Part shown: one piece after another, positions 6,168 through 12,545 of the stretch
How positions within the stretch are numbered: the stretch's first letter is position 1
How the letters are laid out: every line of letters starts with the position of its first letter
NCBI GenBank assembly: GCA_002382605.1
Contig: DFYG01000049.1
Span: 1 to 12,545, forward strand
Length of the DNA stretch: 12,545 bases
Source: Synergistaceae bacterium UBA4088
Lineage (GTDB): Bacteria; Synergistota; Synergistia; Synergistales; Thermovirgaceae
Reading direction: 5' to 3'
The notes under the pieces: model-generated
Databases searched by the model: none
What the model was told of the DNA's origin: nothing
The model's input: the letters and a program-made list of their open reading frames with translations, nothing else
Program-made: the position numbers and the translations under genes

Positions 6168-7097
6168 ATGGAGTGGAAGCAACGGCACGTTCTCGATCTT
6201 GATACATGGAAGAGGGAAGAATTGCATTATATTTTGGAGCAGACAAGTTCGATGGACGAACTTCTTGACAGGCCCATAAAGAAAGTTCCGGCTCTGCGCG
6301 GGAAGCTTGTTGTGAACCTGTTTTTCGAGCCTTCGACAAGGACCCGGGTATCCTTTGAGCTGGCGGAGAAATTCCTGAGCGCAGATGTTGTTAACTGGTC
6401 TGCATCAGGCTCCAGTATCGGCAAGGGAGAAACGCTCAGAGATACAGCCTGGACCCTGGAGGCCATGGGTGCCGATGCGGTGGTGATAAGACACGGGGCA
6501 GTGGGAGCTGCAGACTACCTTGCAAGAAAACTGAAAAAGAGTGTTGTTTTCAACGGAGGCGACGGGGCCCATTCGCATCCGACACAGGCTCTTCTGGATC
6601 TGTATACGGCCTGGAAGAAGATAGGCTCTCTCGAAAGAAAAAAAATTGTCATGATAGGAGATGTTCTTCACAGCAGGGTTGCCCGAAGCGACATAATAGG
6701 TTTCAGTAAAATGGGATCAAGGGTTGTTCTGTCCGGACCGCCGACCCTGATGCCCAGGAGCGTAGATGCTCTCGGGGCGACATACGACCCGGATCCCAGA
6801 TCCGCCGTTAAAGGCGCGGACATCATTTACCTTCTCCGGATCCAGAGAGAGCGCCAGGATGAGGGAATGTTCCCCTCCCTTGATGAATATCACCAGATTT
6901 TCGGTGCAAATGAGTCTCTTCTTAAACTCGCAGGGGCGGATACAATTGTCATGCATCCTGGCCCTGTCAATCGCGGGGTCGAGATCGCAAGCAATGTCGC
7001 CGATGGTTCACAGAGCATGATCCTTGGGCAGGTAAGAAGCGGCGTCGCTCTCAGGATGGCCCTCCTTTTTGTCTGTCTTGGAGGTGTAAGGCAGTGA
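6168..7097 (+). CDS. pyrB: Aspartate carbamoyltransferase catalytic subunit
   Basis: PyrB condenses carbamoyl phosphate with aspartate, the first committed step to UMP. The 309-residue chain has the carbamoyl-phosphate site FFEPSTRTR (STRTR at 56-60), the mobile-loop Lys86 in GSSIGKGETL, HPTQ at 137-140, the aspartate-domain IGDVLHSRVARSD (163-175) and HPGPVNRG at 263-270. All catalytic residues I can place are present. No pyrI regulatory subunit lies nearby, so it resembles the unregulated B. subtilis-type trimer. The ATG follows the pyrR stop by three bases with GAGGAAGG upstream. Its stop overlaps the pyrC GTG start by 4 bp (GTGA), consistent with coupled translation. Carbamoyl phosphate must come from carAB elsewhere. 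Confidence 0.97.
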   Translation: MEWKQRHVLDLDTWKREELHYILEQTSSMDELLDRPIKKVPALRGKLVVNLFFEPSTRTRVSFELAEKFLSADVVNWSASGSSIGKGETLRDTAWTLEAMGADAVVIRHGAVGAADYLARKLKKSVVFNGGDGAHSHPTQALLDLYTAWKKIGSLERKKIVMIGDVLHSRVARSDIIGFSKMGSRVVLSGPPTLMPRSVDALGATYDPDPRSAVKGADIIYLLRIQRERQDEGMFPSLDEYHQIFGANESLLKLAGADTIVMHPGPVNRGVEIASNVADGSQSMILGQVRSGVALRMALLFVCLGGVRQ

Positions 7098-8413
7098 AAA
7101 TACTTTTTAGAAACGGACTGTTGTTTGATGGAAGGACCCTTTCCGGTGGAAAGACCGATGTTCTTGCTGAAGACGGCGTCATATCGCGAATAGGAACAGG
7201 TCTTGATGATAATGGCGCAAATGAGATCTATGATCTTTCTGATCTGATAATCAGCCCCGGATTTATCGACCTTCACTGTCATCTTCGCGACCCCGGGCAG
7301 GAGTGGAGAGAGGATCTCTTATCCGGATCCAGGGCTGGTGCTGCGGGTGGTTTTTCTACCCTGGTTTGCATGCCCAATACCGATCCGCCGGTGGATAACG
7401 CTGCACTCATCCGCTACCTTCTCGAGAAGGGGGAAGAGTGCGATGGTTCAAGGGTAGTCCCCGCAGGTTGCCTGAGCCGTGAGAGAGCCGGGAACAACCT
7501 TGCCGAGATGGGGAAAATGGCTATTGCGGGAGCAGTATTATTCACCGACGACGGGAGTCCTGTAAGCAACACGAATCTTTTGAGACTTGCTCTCCAGTAC
7601 AGCTCCAGACTTGGAGTGAGGATCATGGAACACCCCGAGGACAGGTCGCTGACCCTGGGAGCGCAGGTCAACGATGGGATCTGTTCCACGATCTCGGGAC
7701 TCAAGGGGTGGCCTTCATCCGCTGAGGCATCAGATATTTTCCGGGGAGCGAGTCTGAGCATGGACACAGGTGTTCCGATCCATTTCACCCATGTGAGCAC
7801 TAAAGAATCCATGAACGCCATGAGGATATCCAAAGCGTCGGGTTGCACGGTAACATGCGATGTTACCCCTCATCACCTCTGCCTTGTTGAAAATATGGTA
7901 ATTTCAGGAGGTTATGATGGTGTATTCAAGGTCAATCCGCCTTTAAGGAGCGTTCAGGACGTGGATGCTTTGTGGGAGGGTATCCGTGACGGAACAGTTG
8001 ATGCCATTGCCACTGACCATGCGCCCTATCACATGGATGAAAAAGATCTTCCGTTCCAGGAATCGGCATTCGGCATTGCTTCCCTGGAGTGTGCTGTTGC
8101 GGCGATCCTTCACGAATGGAAAAGGCGTAAGGATCTCTGCACGCTAGAGAAGCTTCTCTCGCTGTTCACCTCCGGGCCGGCCAGCCTTCTTCCGGAAAAG
8201 TGGAGGACACTTGGTGTTATTGCTGAAGGCAGCCCGGCAGATCTCACGGTTATCGACCCTGATTTCGAACGGGTTGTGGATGTTTCGAAATGGGAGAGCA
8301 AGGCAAGATCGACTCCCTGGAACGGGCGCACGCTGAAAGGATGGCCCGTAATGACCGTAGTACGGGGAAAAGTCGCATATAAAATGCCAGATCATCTTTC
8401 CCGGGTAAAATGA
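7094..8413 (+). CDS. pyrC: Dihydroorotase, class I
   Basis: PyrC cyclises carbamoyl aspartate to dihydroorotate with bound zinc. It is an amidohydrolase of 439 residues. Ligands visible are H61 and H63 (DLHCHLRDPG), the FTDDG motif at 150-154 whose Asp takes the place of the carboxylated Lys of other dihydroorotases, H180 (MEHPEDRS), H233 (HFTHVSTKE) and D308 (AIATDHAPYH). MPNTDPP (93-99) and FKVNPPLR (278-285) belong to the substrate site. Size and motifs fit class I enzymes such as those of Bacillus and Aquifex; the Aquifex enzyme works in a complex with PyrB, and the pyrB-pyrC overlap here fits that idea (inference). GTG 7094 has GGAGGTG seven bases upstream. The end overlaps pyrK by 4 bp. 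Hydantoinase-like paralogues are excluded by context. Confidence 0.96.
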   Translation: MKILFRNGLLFDGRTLSGGKTDVLAEDGVISRIGTGLDDNGANEIYDLSDLIISPGFIDLHCHLRDPGQEWREDLLSGSRAGAAGGFSTLVCMPNTDPPVDNAALIRYLLEKGEECDGSRVVPAGCLSRERAGNNLAEMGKMAIAGAVLFTDDGSPVSNTNLLRLALQYSSRLGVRIMEHPEDRSLTLGAQVNDGICSTISGLKGWPSSAEASDIFRGASLSMDTGVPIHFTHVSTKESMNAMRISKASGCTVTCDVTPHHLCLVENMVISGGYDGVFKVNPPLRSVQDVDALWEGIRDGTVDAIATDHAPYHMDEKDLPFQESAFGIASLECAVAAILHEWKRRKDLCTLEKLLSLFTSGPASLLPEKWRTLGVIAEGSPADLTVIDPDFERVVDVSKWESKARSTPWNGRTLKGWPVMTVVRGKVAYKMPDHLSRVK

Positions 8414-9204
8414 TGAACCAACTCTTAACAGGACCGCATAAGCCTCCGATCGACCTCAAGGGCAGCCTTGTTTTTTCCGAAGCAGTAGCTAGCGGGTGCA
8501 GATACGTTCGCATCAAAACTGATCTCACAATTCCGGCCTCCTCTCCCGGCCAGTTTTTTTTGTTAAGGGAGAGTAGAGTGTCAGATCCACTTCTTGGAAG
8601 GCCTTTCGCTTCGATAAATGCTTCCCGTAATTCTGTTGATTTTCTTTTCCGAGTGGTTGGCAGAGGCACTGAAATACTGGCCTCCCTCCCACCCGGGACA
8701 AGGGTGGATCTCAGGGGGCCTTGTGGTAACGGTTTCCCAGTGCCTCGGAGCAGAAGGCTTATTCTGGTTGCCGGAACTCTGGGGATTGCGCCTTTTTTCG
8801 ATGCCGCACTCCGCTACGGCAGCACACAAGAAATAATTACCATACTGGGAGTGCCGGGACACGAATGGCGTGAATTTGCCGGATGGTGCAAAGAAAGAAT
8901 TCCCGATATCCGTATCGTTTCCGATGATGGAAAAATCGGGAATTCCGGGACTGCTGTTGAAGAGGCCGTTTCCATGTTCCGATCGGAAGACGAAGTGTGG
9001 GCCTGTGGTCCCATCCCCATGCTCAAAAACATAGGTATCCTTCATTCTGCCGGATGCGAGAGGCTTTTCGTCAGTATTGAAAAAAGAATGGCTTGCGGGA
9101 TGGGGGGATGCCTGGGCTGTTCGCTCCAGACCTGCTCCGGAACAGTCAGGGCATGTGTAGAGGGCCCCGTTCTTGAATGGAAAGAGGTTTTGTGGAATGA
9201 GTGA
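8410..9204 (+). CDS. pyrK: Dihydroorotate dehydrogenase B, electron-transfer subunit
   Basis: PyrK passes electrons from the PyrD FMN through a [2Fe-2S] cluster and FAD to NAD+. The 264-residue protein has a ferredoxin-reductase-like FAD domain (LLGRPFASI, residues 61-69, and VDLRGPCGNGFP, 99-110), an NAD domain (AGTLGIAPFF, 121-130, and WACGPIPML, 197-205), and C-terminal cluster cysteines C229, C234, C237 and C249 in the expected C-x4-C-x2-C-x11-C spacing; C242 is extra. The usual GGGIG of the nucleotide site reads AGTLG here. Two adjacent ATGs (8410, 8413) are possible starts. I take 8410, which overlaps the pyrC stop as ATGA; the Shine-Dalgarno is weak (GGGTAA), suggesting dependence on translation of pyrC. 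It overlaps pyrD by 8 bp. Confidence 0.95.
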   Translation: MMNQLLTGPHKPPIDLKGSLVFSEAVASGCRYVRIKTDLTIPASSPGQFFLLRESRVSDPLLGRPFASINASRNSVDFLFRVVGRGTEILASLPPGTRVDLRGPCGNGFPVPRSRRLILVAGTLGIAPFFDAALRYGSTQEIITILGVPGHEWREFAGWCKERIPDIRIVSDDGKIGNSGTAVEEAVSMFRSEDEVWACGPIPMLKNIGILHSAGCERLFVSIEKRMACGMGGCLGCSLQTCSGTVRACVEGPVLEWKEVLWNE

Positions 9205-10147
9205 TTTCGGAGGCCTTCAGATCGATGTAGGCGGAGTTGTACTTGACTCTCCAGTGATCATTGCTTCGGGCGTATGGCCCATGGATCCTTCAATGTGGCC
9301 TGAGGCTTCTCTTAAGGGAATTGGAGCGATATGCAGCAAAGGAACAACCCTTGAGCCGAGAGAAGGGAACCGGGGCAAAAGGATCTGCGAAACCCATTGC
9401 GGCCTTCTGAACAGCATCGGGCTTCAGAACGGTGGGTCAGTTTCTTTTGTCCAGAATGATCTTCCGGCCCTTGCATCCTCCGGCAAACCGGTCATTGCGA
9501 ACATTGCTTTTGAAACTCTTGAAGAGTTGCGGCAGATCATTGAAAGACTCAATTCTGAGAGGGATCTGATAGGTGCCCTGGAAATGAATGTATCCTGCCC
9601 CAATGTTTCCATGGGAGGAATGTCCTGGGGAGTGGATATGGATAGTCTGGAAAGGGCCGTTACCGAGGCAAGATGCAAATGGAGAGGCCCTCTTTGGGTA
9701 AAACTATCACCGCAAGCCCCTTCCATCGCAGTCGCCGCAAGGATCTGTGAAGCCAGCGGGGCACAGGCCATCGTCGTTGGAAACACCTGGCTGGGTATGG
9801 CTATAGACAATGACAGGGAGGAGCCCTTTTTCGAAAGGATCTTTGCCGGGCTTTCCGGCCCGGCGATCTTTCCGCTTTCGCTCAGGTTGATCTGGGAAGC
9901 TGTGGCAAGCGTAAATATCCCAGTTGTGGGCTGCGGAGGAATTTGCGGACCTGATGAAGCTCTTTCAATGTTTTTGGCTGGGGCTTCCGCAGTAGCCGTT
10001 GGTACCGGATTGTTCCTGGACTCCAGTCTTCCGGTTTCCATATGTTTCAAGTTGTCCAGGCATATGGAAAACCGCGCCATAGCCAATATCAAGGATCTTG
10101 TCGGAAGAGGCAGGCACTTCAGGGGTGAAACGGGGGTAGCGGGATGA
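9197..10147 (+). CDS. pyrD: Dihydroorotate dehydrogenase B, catalytic subunit
   Basis: PyrD oxidises dihydroorotate to orotate on FMN; with the neighbouring PyrK it forms the NAD-dependent class 1B heterotetramer. The TIM barrel of 316 residues shows SKGTTLEPREGN (47-58), the substrate loop NSIGLQNGG (72-80), the active-site Cys134 in MNVSCPN, Lys169 in WVKLSPQAP, GNTWLGMAID (195-204) and the FMN phosphate sites VVGCGGI (243-249) and AVGTGLF (267-273). Cys rather than Ser as base is the class 1 hallmark. ATG 9197 was chosen because AGAGG lies nine bases upstream and it matches the family N-terminus; TTG 9173 is in frame but buried in pyrK. Small departures from the usual family sequence are QNGG for QNPG and SGPAIFP for SGPAIKP. 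Confidence 0.95.
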   Translation: MSDFGGLQIDVGGVVLDSPVIIASGVWPMDPSMWPEASLKGIGAICSKGTTLEPREGNRGKRICETHCGLLNSIGLQNGGSVSFVQNDLPALASSGKPVIANIAFETLEELRQIIERLNSERDLIGALEMNVSCPNVSMGGMSWGVDMDSLERAVTEARCKWRGPLWVKLSPQAPSIAVAARICEASGAQAIVVGNTWLGMAIDNDREEPFFERIFAGLSGPAIFPLSLRLIWEAVASVNIPVVGCGGICGPDEALSMFLAGASAVAVGTGLFLDSSLPVSICFKLSRHMENRAIANIKDLVGRGRHFRGETGVAG

Positions 10148-10860
10148 TGGACAGGAACACTCACAAAATAATTCTAGCCGCAGATCTTTCAAGCCCATCT
10201 GAGGCAGAGGATCTTCTTGACTTGCTCAGGGAGGATCTTGTTCACGTCAAGATAGGGCCCAGGCTCTTTGCATCCGGCGGAATTCCCTTTGTAAGCAGAG
10301 TTATCAGGATGGGGTTCAAGGTTTTTCTGGATCTGAAACTTCACGATATTCCGAACACTGTGTCATCGGCTGTAGATTATTTCGCTTCCCACGGCATCTG
10401 GGCTCTCACCATCCACTCAGCGGGCGGAGCAGCCATGCTTCAGGCCGCGAGATCGGCAAACCGCTTCGCAGGAGATGAAATGTTGCTTTTTGGAGTCACG
10501 GTCCTGACCAGTCTTGTCTCCTCTTCCTGGGATGAGGTCAACCCGGGATGTCCTCTGCAAGAGGCACTCAAAAACAGGGCTGCCATATGTGCTGCCTGTA
10601 AAATGGACGGAATAGTTTGCTCTCCAACAGATCTTCCCCTGCTTGTACCCGATTTCGGGGGGCGGCTGAAAATGGTTGTCCCCGGAATCCGCGACAATGC
10701 AGGCGGAGATGATCAGATGAGAACCGCCTCCCCGGAAGATGCCCTAAAGATGGGGGCTGACTATCTCGTAGTAGGAAGGCCCATTATCAGGGCGAACTCT
10801 CCGGCAAAGGCGCTCCAGGAAATGATTGAACGGGTAGAAAGGGTGGGTGACAAGGAATGA
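10144..10860 (+). CDS. pyrF: Orotidine 5'-phosphate decarboxylase
   Basis: PyrF makes UMP by decarboxylating OMP, the last step of the pathway. The 238-residue TIM barrel has the group I signature FLDLKLHDIPNT (61-72) with the D63-K65-D68 catalytic array, the strand HVKIGP (34-39), GVTVLTSL (117-124), VVPGIR (178-183), the phosphate-binding DDQMRTASPEDA (189-200) and ADYLVVGRPI (205-214). Length and motifs are those of the bacterial family of about 230-240 residues. Two ATGs in a row start the frame; 10144 overlaps the pyrD stop as ATGA. The Shine-Dalgarno is G-rich but poor, again suggesting coupling. The end overlaps pyrE by 4 bp. No fusion to pyrE is present. Confidence 0.96.
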   Translation: MMDRNTHKIILAADLSSPSEAEDLLDLLREDLVHVKIGPRLFASGGIPFVSRVIRMGFKVFLDLKLHDIPNTVSSAVDYFASHGIWALTIHSAGGAAMLQAARSANRFAGDEMLLFGVTVLTSLVSSSWDEVNPGCPLQEALKNRAAICAACKMDGIVCSPTDLPLLVPDFGGRLKMVVPGIRDNAGGDDQMRTASPEDALKMGADYLVVGRPIIRANSPAKALQEMIERVERVGDKE

Positions 10861-11444
10861 AAGGAACAATTGCAATGGAAGCAAAAGAGCGTATGTTAAA
10901 GTCTGGAGCTCTGCTCGAAGGTCATTTCCGCCTTTCATCCGGAATGCACAGCGGATTCTATCTTCAGTGCGCCCTCTTTCTGAGATACCCGGAAAATGCG
11001 GAATGGGCAGGTTCGCTTATCGCAGACATGATAGCCCCCTTTTCCCCTGAACTTGTGATATCTCCCGCTCTGGGAGGTCTGATAATTGGACACGAAGTTG
11101 CAAGACACCTCAAGATACCTTTCATTTTCTGTGAAAGAGAAAATGGTATCATGAAGCTCAGGAGGTTCCCTGCCCCAGGGCGCCTTTCCTATGTCATAGT
11201 GGAGGATGTAGTTACTACAGGCAGATCGACCCTGGAGGTAGCCGATGCCATAGGAGCAGTTTCCGGGGGTGAATTTCTTGCGGGCGCATGTATTTTGGAC
11301 AGAAGTTCAGGAATGCACGGGATAAGACCAGAACTCCTCTCCCTTATGAAAACAGATTTTCCTGTTTATCCTGAAGCTGACTGTCCCTTATGCCAAAAAG
11401 GAATACCAATGATCGAGCCAGGGAGCAGAAGACTCTCGGTTTGA
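10857..11444 (+). CDS. pyrE: Orotate phosphoribosyltransferase
   Basis: PyrE joins orotate to PRPP to give OMP. The PRPP loop VEDVVTTGRS is at residues 115-124, and the N-terminal GALLEGHFRLSSGMHSGFY (17-35) plus C-terminal CPLCQKGIPMIEPGSR (176-191) place it in the Thermus-like subfamily rather than the E. coli type. The function of the paired C176/C179 is not obvious from sequence. Starting at ATG 10857 gives 195 residues and the same ATGA overlap seen at neighbouring junctions. ATG 10875 (189 residues) has AAGGA nine bases upstream and fits the usual family N-terminus equally well, so the start is open. It is the last gene of the operon: the stop codon lies inside the terminator hairpin. 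Confidence 0.95.
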   Translation: MKGTIAMEAKERMLKSGALLEGHFRLSSGMHSGFYLQCALFLRYPENAEWAGSLIADMIAPFSPELVISPALGGLIIGHEVARHLKIPFIFCERENGIMKLRRFPAPGRLSYVIVEDVVTTGRSTLEVADAIGAVSGGEFLAGACILDRSSGMHGIRPELLSLMKTDFPVYPEADCPLCQKGIPMIEPGSRRLSV

Positions 11445-11466
11445 GCGGAACCGGGTTTTTTTATTT
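11435..11466 (+). terminator. Intrinsic terminator of the pyr operon
   Basis: A 7-bp stem (CTCGGTT with AACCGGG, one G-U pair) closes a 7-base loop and is followed at once by TTTTTTTATTT. The pyrE stop codon (11442-11444) lies in the loop, so translating ribosomes would reach into the hairpin. This is the clearest terminator in the window. Confidence 0.88.
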
Positions 11467-11477
11467 AGCCATCAGGT

Positions 11478-11483
11478 TATACT
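11478..11483 (+). promoter_or_regulatory. Possible -10 box for the exported protein gene
   Basis: TATACT lies 56 bases before the TTG start, in the only gap after the pyr terminator. No good -35 is found at 16-18 bp; the position holds the terminator T run. The gene needs its own promoter if the terminator is efficient, so this is the best candidate, but weak. Confidence 0.25.
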
Positions 11484-11538
11484 CCCGTGTCAATTTCTTC
11501 CAGGGAAAGGTGATCTGTTTGAAGGATGCAGATACAAG

Positions 11539-12384
11539 TTGAATCCGAAGACCCTTAAGACCTTTTCCGTGATAATTATGACCTCCATGGTTCTTGTCCT
11601 GTTTCCCCTGTCCTCAAAAGGGTATGCAATTGAGGTTTGGGTTTGCAACCCATGGTTTTCGATGCTGGCACGTTTTCTCGGAGGAGCCCAGACGAAGGTG
11701 AACCCTCTTCTGGTCTGGGCTGAAAACAGCGTGGTAAAGCCGGGGCGGTCAGGCCTCACCGAAGGTGCCGTTGTTCTGGCGGTCAACAACGACGAGGCTG
11801 TCCGTGTTCTCGGCAAGAAAAACCTGAAGAAGTACTCGCTGCATTTTCTTTTTGAAAGCTTCCTGAAATCCGGGGTGAGAGTTGACGAAAACTTCATGGA
11901 TCCGGCAGCACTACCGTTTATAGGGCTCCGGACACTCGAAATACTATCGGCTGCCGATCCGGGCAATTATGACTATTTTCAGAGAAGACTTGCCGAGTTC
12001 CAGGCCCGGCTCGATAGCACGGTGGTCGTTGGCAGGAATATGATAGGAGGTAGTACCATACTTGATCTTTCATGGATATACGGCCGATGGATCCAGGCGG
12101 CTGCAGGAAAAGTTATCAGGCCCCCGGATCTGGTAAAGGCGGGATGGTCGCAGGGCGAAGATCTTGATGTTCTGGATACCGCTCTCGAAGAGGCCCGGAG
12201 ACAGAATTGGCTGATCGTCGTGGATCCATGGACTCCAGCCCATATCCGCGAAATGTCAAACAAGATCCCCGGATTCATTGAATTGCCCGCTCCACGAATG
12301 GAGGGAGATATGATCCTTTTTCTGTATGACCTTTATCTGCAGATCTGGGATTACACCAGGAAAAATATCATGATCCATCAGTGA
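11539..12384 (+). CDS. Exported protein, divergent TroA/ZnuA-like solute-binding protein
   Basis: Function is not established. The 281-residue product begins with a typical signal peptide: lysines 4 and 7, a hydrophobic core at about 9-24 and a probable cleavage after GYA at residue 30. The mature protein starts with a strand and helix (IEVWVCNPWFSMLARFLGG), has DPAALPFIGLRTLEILSAAD followed by NYDYFQRRLAEFQARLD (122-159), and ends with a second lobe (WIYGRWIQAAAG, WLIVVDPWTP). This succession resembles the two-lobe, long-helix fold of metal-binding ABC receptors of the ZnuA/TroA group. The histidines that bind metal in that group are missing: only H102, H235 and H280 remain, none at an obvious ligand site. 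No ABC ATPase or permease gene is next to it. The TTG start is uncertain; GAAGGA lies 12 bases upstream. Cys36 is not in a lipobox. The similarity is by eye. Confidence 0.6.
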   Translation: MNPKTLKTFSVIIMTSMVLVLFPLSSKGYAIEVWVCNPWFSMLARFLGGAQTKVNPLLVWAENSVVKPGRSGLTEGAVVLAVNNDEAVRVLGKKNLKKYSLHFLFESFLKSGVRVDENFMDPAALPFIGLRTLEILSAADPGNYDYFQRRLAEFQARLDSTVVVGRNMIGGSTILDLSWIYGRWIQAAAGKVIRPPDLVKAGWSQGEDLDVLDTALEEARRQNWLIVVDPWTPAHIREMSNKIPGFIELPAPRMEGDMILFLYDLYLQIWDYTRKNIMIHQ

Positions 12385-12545
12385 CAGGTTCTAAGATGTG
12401 TGATGTCGGCGGCTGCAAAGGAACGGATCTCGCCGCCTTCTTCTACCAGGAGTTCTCCTCGTCCGCCGATCCCGCAAGCCTTACCTGTGATCTCCCCCTC
12501 ATCCAGAACGACACGGACCATCTTGCCTATTGTGTCACACCGGAG
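12378..12545 (-). CDS. birA: Biotin-[acetyl-CoA carboxylase] ligase, C-terminal fragment
   Basis: On the - strand a frame open from the window edge encodes 55 residues ending at the stop complementary to 12378-12380. It reads GKMVRVVLDEGEITGKACGI, then RGELLVEEGGEIRSFAAADITHLR. This is the small SH3-like C-terminal domain of biotin-protein ligases (pattern GxxVxV...I.G.A.GI...G.LLV...G....), together with the end of the catalytic domain (CDTIGK). Such ligases attach biotin to the BCCP subunit of acetyl-CoA carboxylase, which feeds the fatty-acid pathway encoded upstream. Whether it also has an N-terminal DNA-binding domain cannot be seen. It runs convergent to the exported protein gene and overlaps its last 7 bases. 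The annotation rests on a short fragment. Confidence 0.75.
   Translation of the reverse strand, partial: LRCDTIGKMVRVVLDEGEITGKACGIGGRGELLVEEGGEIRSFAAADITHLRTCH

Noticed and set aside
9424..10164. Long - strand frame of 246 codons opposite pyrD
   Set aside because: The + strand frame has the complete DHOD motifs; the antisense translation is low in recognisable structure and has no start context.
11629..11648. Lipoprotein signal at Cys36 of the exported protein
   Set aside because: The residues before Cys36 (EVWV) do not form a lipobox and lie after a good signal peptidase I site at residue 30.

Overview
The window is a compact bacterial chromosomal segment holding two housekeeping operons on the + strand, followed by a small exported protein and, on the - strand, the 3' end of a biotin-protein ligase gene. 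No mobile element, rRNA, tRNA or CRISPR array is visible. The combination of FabK as enoyl-ACP reductase, a pyrimidine operon led by pyrR, class 1B dihydroorotate dehydrogenase (PyrK/PyrD), a Thermus-like PyrE, frequent TTG starts and strong GGAGGTGA-type Shine-Dalgarno sites suggests an anaerobic, Firmicutes-like or Synergistota bacterium. I lean towards Synergistota from the general look of the proteins, but this is inference and not proven by the sequence.

Region 1 (1-5431) is a type II fatty-acid synthesis cluster: fabH (3' part only), fabK, fabD, fabG, acpP, fabF, then rnc (RNase III). Together these cover malonyl loading (FabD), initiation (FabH), elongation (FabF), both reductions (FabG, FabK) and the carrier (AcpP). 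The dehydratase fabZ and the acetyl-CoA carboxylase genes are not in the window. A hairpin lies between acpP and fabF.

Region 2 (5432-11466) is a de novo UMP operon: promoter with a perfect 16-bp palindrome on its -35 box, a structured leader ending in an intrinsic-terminator-like element, then pyrR, pyrB, pyrC, pyrK, pyrD, pyrF and pyrE, and a clear intrinsic terminator overlapping the pyrE stop codon. From pyrB onward every junction overlaps by 4 or 8 bp. The order resembles the Bacillus pyr operon but without pyrP, carA and carB, so carbamoyl phosphate must be supplied from another locus.

Region 3 (11467-12545) holds an orphan secreted protein that looks like a degenerate TroA/ZnuA-type solute-binding protein lacking the usual metal-binding histidines. 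It runs tail-to-tail into, and overlaps by 7 bp, the 3' end of a birA-like gene on the - strand.

Most of the window is ordinary. The parts most worth a second look are the palindromic operator plus leader in front of pyrR, the degenerate binding protein, and an Asp-to-Asn change at a metal-ligand position of RNase III.
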